Source: an uncultured Clostridia bacterium
Lineage (GTDB): Bacteria > Bacillota > Clostridia > TANB77 > CAG-508
NCBI GenBank assembly: GCA_934129785.1
Contig: CAKOWW010000003.1
Span: 1-64,000, forward strand
Direction of reading: 5' to 3'
Length of the DNA: 64,000 nucleotides
The notes beneath the pieces are model-generated. The model was not told the origin of the DNA. It was given only the letters and a program-made list of their open reading frames with translations, and searched no databases. The position numbers were made by a program, and so were the translations under genes. Below, piece by piece: positions 62,002 through 64,000 of this stretch. The number at the start of each line of letters is the position of its first letter. The stretch's first letter is position 1.

Positions 62002-63084
62002 ATGGAAAAAGGTGGAGTAAAAGCATTAATTATATTGTTAGTAATACTTGTGATAATAGCGGGAGGAGTATTAGCATATAAAATAATAAAAGATAAAGAT
62101 ACTAATACAGAGCAGGTTGCAAATGAAAATGATGTTTTAGTTGCAAATGTAGATAAAAAACAAGTGCAAATATTTAAAGGAAATGATAGACCAGTTGCAG
62201 TTATGATAGATAACCACAGTGGAGCTTGGCCACAAGCAGGGCTTCAAGATGCATACATGGTATACGAAATAGTTGTAGAAGGTGGAGAAACTAGATTAAT
62301 GGCACTATTTAAAGGAACAAATCCTGAAAAAATAGGACCAGTAAGAAGTGCAAGACATTATTTTATAGATTATGCAATGGAAAATGATGCAATTTACACT
62401 CATTTTGGACAAAGTCCGCAAGCAGCAAGTGATATAAAAAAATACAATATAAATGATATAAACGGAATATCAGAAGATGGAACAACATTCTGGAGAGTAA
62501 AAGATAAATCAGCACCACATAATGCAGTAACAAGTATGAAAAAATTATTAGAATCAGCTAAAAACAAAAAATATAAAACAACATCAAAGGAAACAAGTGT
62601 ATTAAATTATGTTACAGATGAAGTAAATCTAGAAGACGGTCAAGGAGCTGTAAGTGTAACAATACCACATTCAGACTTACAAACAGTAAAATATGTATAT
62701 GATGAAGAAAAACAAGTATACGAAAGATATGCAAGAAACAAAGAACAAACAGACTGGACAAGTGGAAATACAATAACAACAAAAAATATAATAATAATGT
62801 TCTGTGAAAATTACACATTATCAGATAGTGAAAATAAGGGAAGACAAGGAATTAAAAACATAGGAACATTTGATGGATATTATATAACAAATGGAAAAGC
62901 AATAAAAATAAAATGTACTAAAAATTCTAGAGAAGAAAAAACAGAATATAAAGACTTAAATGGAAATACAATAAAAGTTAATGATGGAAATACATTTGTA
63001 AATATTTGCCCATTAAATGCAAATGTGCAATTAGAAGCACCAGCAACAACATTACCAAGTAATGATACAACAAAAAAACAGTAG
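62002..63084 (+). CDS. DUF3048 (YerB-like) membrane-anchored protein
   Basis: The 360-aa protein has an N-terminal membrane anchor (about 8-29, no lipobox Cys, unlike Bacillus YerB) and the two DUF3048 blocks: RPVAVMIDNHSGAWPQAGLQDAYMVYEIVVEGGETRLMALF...PVRSARHYFIDYA (about 62-120) and a C-terminal TDWTSGNTITTKNIIIMF...GQGI-type part. Extracytoplasmic, function unknown. I chose ATG 62002 because GGAGAGGTG precedes it; an earlier ATG lies inside ybeY. Confidence 0.85.
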   Translation: MEKGGVKALIILLVILVIIAGGVLAYKIIKDKDTNTEQVANENDVLVANVDKKQVQIFKGNDRPVAVMIDNHSGAWPQAGLQDAYMVYEIVVEGGETRLMALFKGTNPEKIGPVRSARHYFIDYAMENDAIYTHFGQSPQAASDIKKYNINDINGISEDGTTFWRVKDKSAPHNAVTSMKKLLESAKNKKYKTTSKETSVLNYVTDEVNLEDGQGAVSVTIPHSDLQTVKYVYDEEKQVYERYARNKEQTDWTSGNTITTKNIIIMFCENYTLSDSENKGRQGIKNIGTFDGYYITNGKAIKIKCTKNSREEKTEYKDLNGNTIKVNDGNTFVNICPLNANVQLEAPATTLPSNDTTKKQ

Positions 63085-63099
63085 TACAATAAAAATAAT

Positions 63100-63127
63100 G
63101 TGCATGATTTTTTATTAAGTCATGCAC
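63100..63127. repeat. Inverted repeat between the yerB-like gene and ylbF
   Basis: GTGCATGA pairs with TCATGCAC around a T-rich 12-base loop. It is not followed by a T-run on the plus strand, so it may slow rather than end transcription, or act as an operator. Confidence 0.45.
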
Positions 63128-63157
63128 AAAATTTATATAAAGAAAGGACAAGTTAAA

Positions 63158-63493
63158 ATGAATATATATGATACAGCAAATAGATTGGCTGGAGAAATAA
63201 AACAATCTGAAGAGTATATGAGTTATAAAATGGCAAAACAAACTTTAAATTTAAATACAAGTTTAAAAGAAAAAATGGCAGAATTTGAAAAGGCTAGATA
63301 TGATGTACAAATTGAAATGATGCAAACAGGAAAAAATAATGAAGAAAAATATAAGCATGTTCAAGATTTGTATGCAGAATTGATAGAAAATCCAGAAGCT
63401 AAAAGATTTTTTGAAGCTGAAACAAAGTTTAATGTGATGATTGCAGATGTTAATAAAATTATTGGTGAAGCAATTAGAGATGTTATGGAATAA
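63158..63493 (+). CDS. ylbF: YlbF/YmcA-family regulator
   Basis: Helical protein of 111 aa of the YlbF/YmcA family, whose Bacillus members form the Y-complex that steers RNase Y cleavage and affects sporulation and competence. The N-terminal NIYDTANRLAGEIKQSEEYMSYKMAKQTLNLNTSLKEKMAEF and the C-terminal AKRFFEAETKFNVMIADVNKIIGEAI blocks are typical. ATG 63158 has GAAAGGACA upstream. Assignment to ylbF rather than ymcA is tentative. Confidence 0.82.
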   Translation: MNIYDTANRLAGEIKQSEEYMSYKMAKQTLNLNTSLKEKMAEFEKARYDVQIEMMQTGKNNEEKYKHVQDLYAELIENPEAKRFFEAETKFNVMIADVNKIIGEAIRDVME

Positions 63494-63512
63494 GGTAAAA
63501 ACTAAATTAAAG

Positions 63513-63631
63513 AGATGATATATATTTTTTTATGCAGTGACAATTCGGGGGGACCGACTTTTATACTGTCTGTTATGTAATTACAGACAGTTAAAAGGTG
63601 GGAGTCACAAATAAAAAAATATATATCATCT
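63513..63631 (+). ncRNA. Structured RNA element, copy 2 (family not identified)
   Basis: It has the same architecture as 33946-34061: outer stem AGATGATATATAT / ATATATATCATCT, GTGAC/GTCAC stem, the identical GCAGTGACAATTC followed by the TCGG-GGGGA-CCGA mini-hairpin, and a hairpin CTGTCTGT / ACAGACAG with loop TATGTAATT. The outer and apical stems differ from copy 1 by compensating changes. It lies 28 bases upstream of the metallopeptidase gene, so it could be a cis-regulator of it or an independent RNA. Confidence 0.75.
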
Positions 63632-63659
63632 TTAAAGAAGAATATTATAGGGGGATAAT

Positions 63660-64000
63660 ATGGAATTTATAATTATTGCAATGATTATAATAATTTTTAT
63701 AGCTGTTTTAAGATATATTTTTGGATATAGTATGAAAAAATTGAAAAACATAGGAAAAGATGAAGAACTTGATGAAATAAGTAAAAAATATCCAGAAAAT
63801 AAAGAAATATGCAAATGGTATTTGAAAAGATTAAATAACACGCAAGTTGAAATAGAAGAAAGCAGTGATGCTCAAGCTAGTTTATATATTTGGGCAACAA
63901 ATAAAATTTTAATAGCTAACATTAAAAATACATATACAAGAATTCAAACAATAGCACATGAATGTTTACATTCTATTCAAGATAAGAAATTATTAATGTT
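63660..64000 (+). CDS. Membrane-anchored zinc metallopeptidase-like protein (partial)
   Basis: The gene runs off the right edge. The first 113 residues show a signal anchor (about 3-20), a charged linker, and near the end RIQTIAHECLHSIQD, an HExxH zinc-protease motif (His-Glu-Cys-Leu-His). ATG follows AGGGGGATAAT. The downstream third zinc ligand is outside the window. Structured RNA copy 2 lies just upstream. Confidence 0.7.
   Translation, partial: MEFIIIAMIIIIFIAVLRYIFGYSMKKLKNIGKDEELDEISKKYPENKEICKWYLKRLNNTQVEIEESSDAQASLYIWATNKILIANIKNTYTRIQTIAHECLHSIQDKKLLM

Noticed and set aside
1..64000. CRISPR arrays, rRNA genes or complete insertion sequences
   Set aside because: I found no regularly spaced direct repeats, no rRNA sequence and no intact transposase with paired inverted ends. 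Rpn-family genes are present but have no terminal repeats that I can define.

Overview
The window is about 64 kb of very AT-rich chromosome (most third codon positions are A or T; Arg is mostly AGA) from an endospore-forming, low-GC Firmicute, most likely a clostridial lineage and plausibly an uncultured gut one (inference). The sporulation genes spoIIID, yabG, sipL (DUF3794+LysM), yunB, bofA, a BofC-like gene and yqfC/yqfD support this, as do Gram-positive markers (veg, ylbF, clpE-like, glmS with its ribozyme, a sortase and an agr quorum-sensing locus).

Layout. 1-9.5 kb: a hypothetical gene, scpB, proS, dnaG-rpoD, an MscS channel and an OmpR-type two-component pair. 9.5-12.5 kb: a large palindromic repeat, a sortase with a thioester/SpaA-type surface adhesin, and a DUF4258/YgiT-type toxin-antitoxin-like pair. 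12.5-19.3 kb: CNNM/CorC-type membrane protein, WG-repeat protein, patatin, cysteine desulfurase, FAD oxidoreductase. 19.4-25.1 kb: spoIIID, yabG, veg, sipL, yunB, then rplM-rpsI on the other strand. 25.3-35.5 kb: SH3/NlpC-P60 hydrolase, comEC, BofC-like, pgsA, clpE-like ATPase, htrA, and a structured RNA. 35.7-42.5 kb: a pilin-like protein, rnhB, pyrimidine-nucleoside phosphorylase, cdaA, truA, a tandemly duplicated small-gene cassette and an ArsP_2-type permease. 42.5-51 kb: an orphan VirD4/TraG-like ATPase, yaaL-type gene and bofA, glmS with ribozyme, mtnN, an Rpn-family gene and a diaminopentanoate dehydrogenase-like gene. 51-58 kb is accessory: tRNA-Met with a duplicated 3' half bounding a small type I toxin-antitoxin module, then agrB/agrD, an Rpn remnant, a large pilin-like protein and agrC/agrA. 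58-64 kb: pdaA, yqfC, yqfD, an unknown gene, ybeY, yerB-like, ylbF, a second copy of the structured RNA, and a partial metallopeptidase.

Main discovery. Four genes (dnaG, yunB, truA and the agr-linked pilin-like gene) are each broken by exactly one extra base, and it is the same event every time: an extra C directly before a Gly codon (GGA or GGG), which creates an in-frame CGG. A fifth example lies in the Rpn remnant. I found no other in-frame CGG codon in any gene I annotate here, on either strand. Two of the interrupted genes, dnaG and truA, encode core functions, and their catalytic domains would be destroyed without a +1 shift. The simplest reading is that CGG is not a normal Arg codon in this organism: CGGR is either read as a four-base Gly codon or acts as an unassigned codon at which ribosomes shift +1. 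This is inference from sequence; tRNA content, raw reads and proteomics would decide it.

Other points of interest: two covarying copies of an unidentified structured RNA; a type I toxin-antitoxin module inside a tRNA-bounded mini-element; an AgrD peptide with an expanded ring region; an LPXTG protein that stops at its sorting motif; a spoIIID ribosome-binding site inside a terminator-like hairpin.
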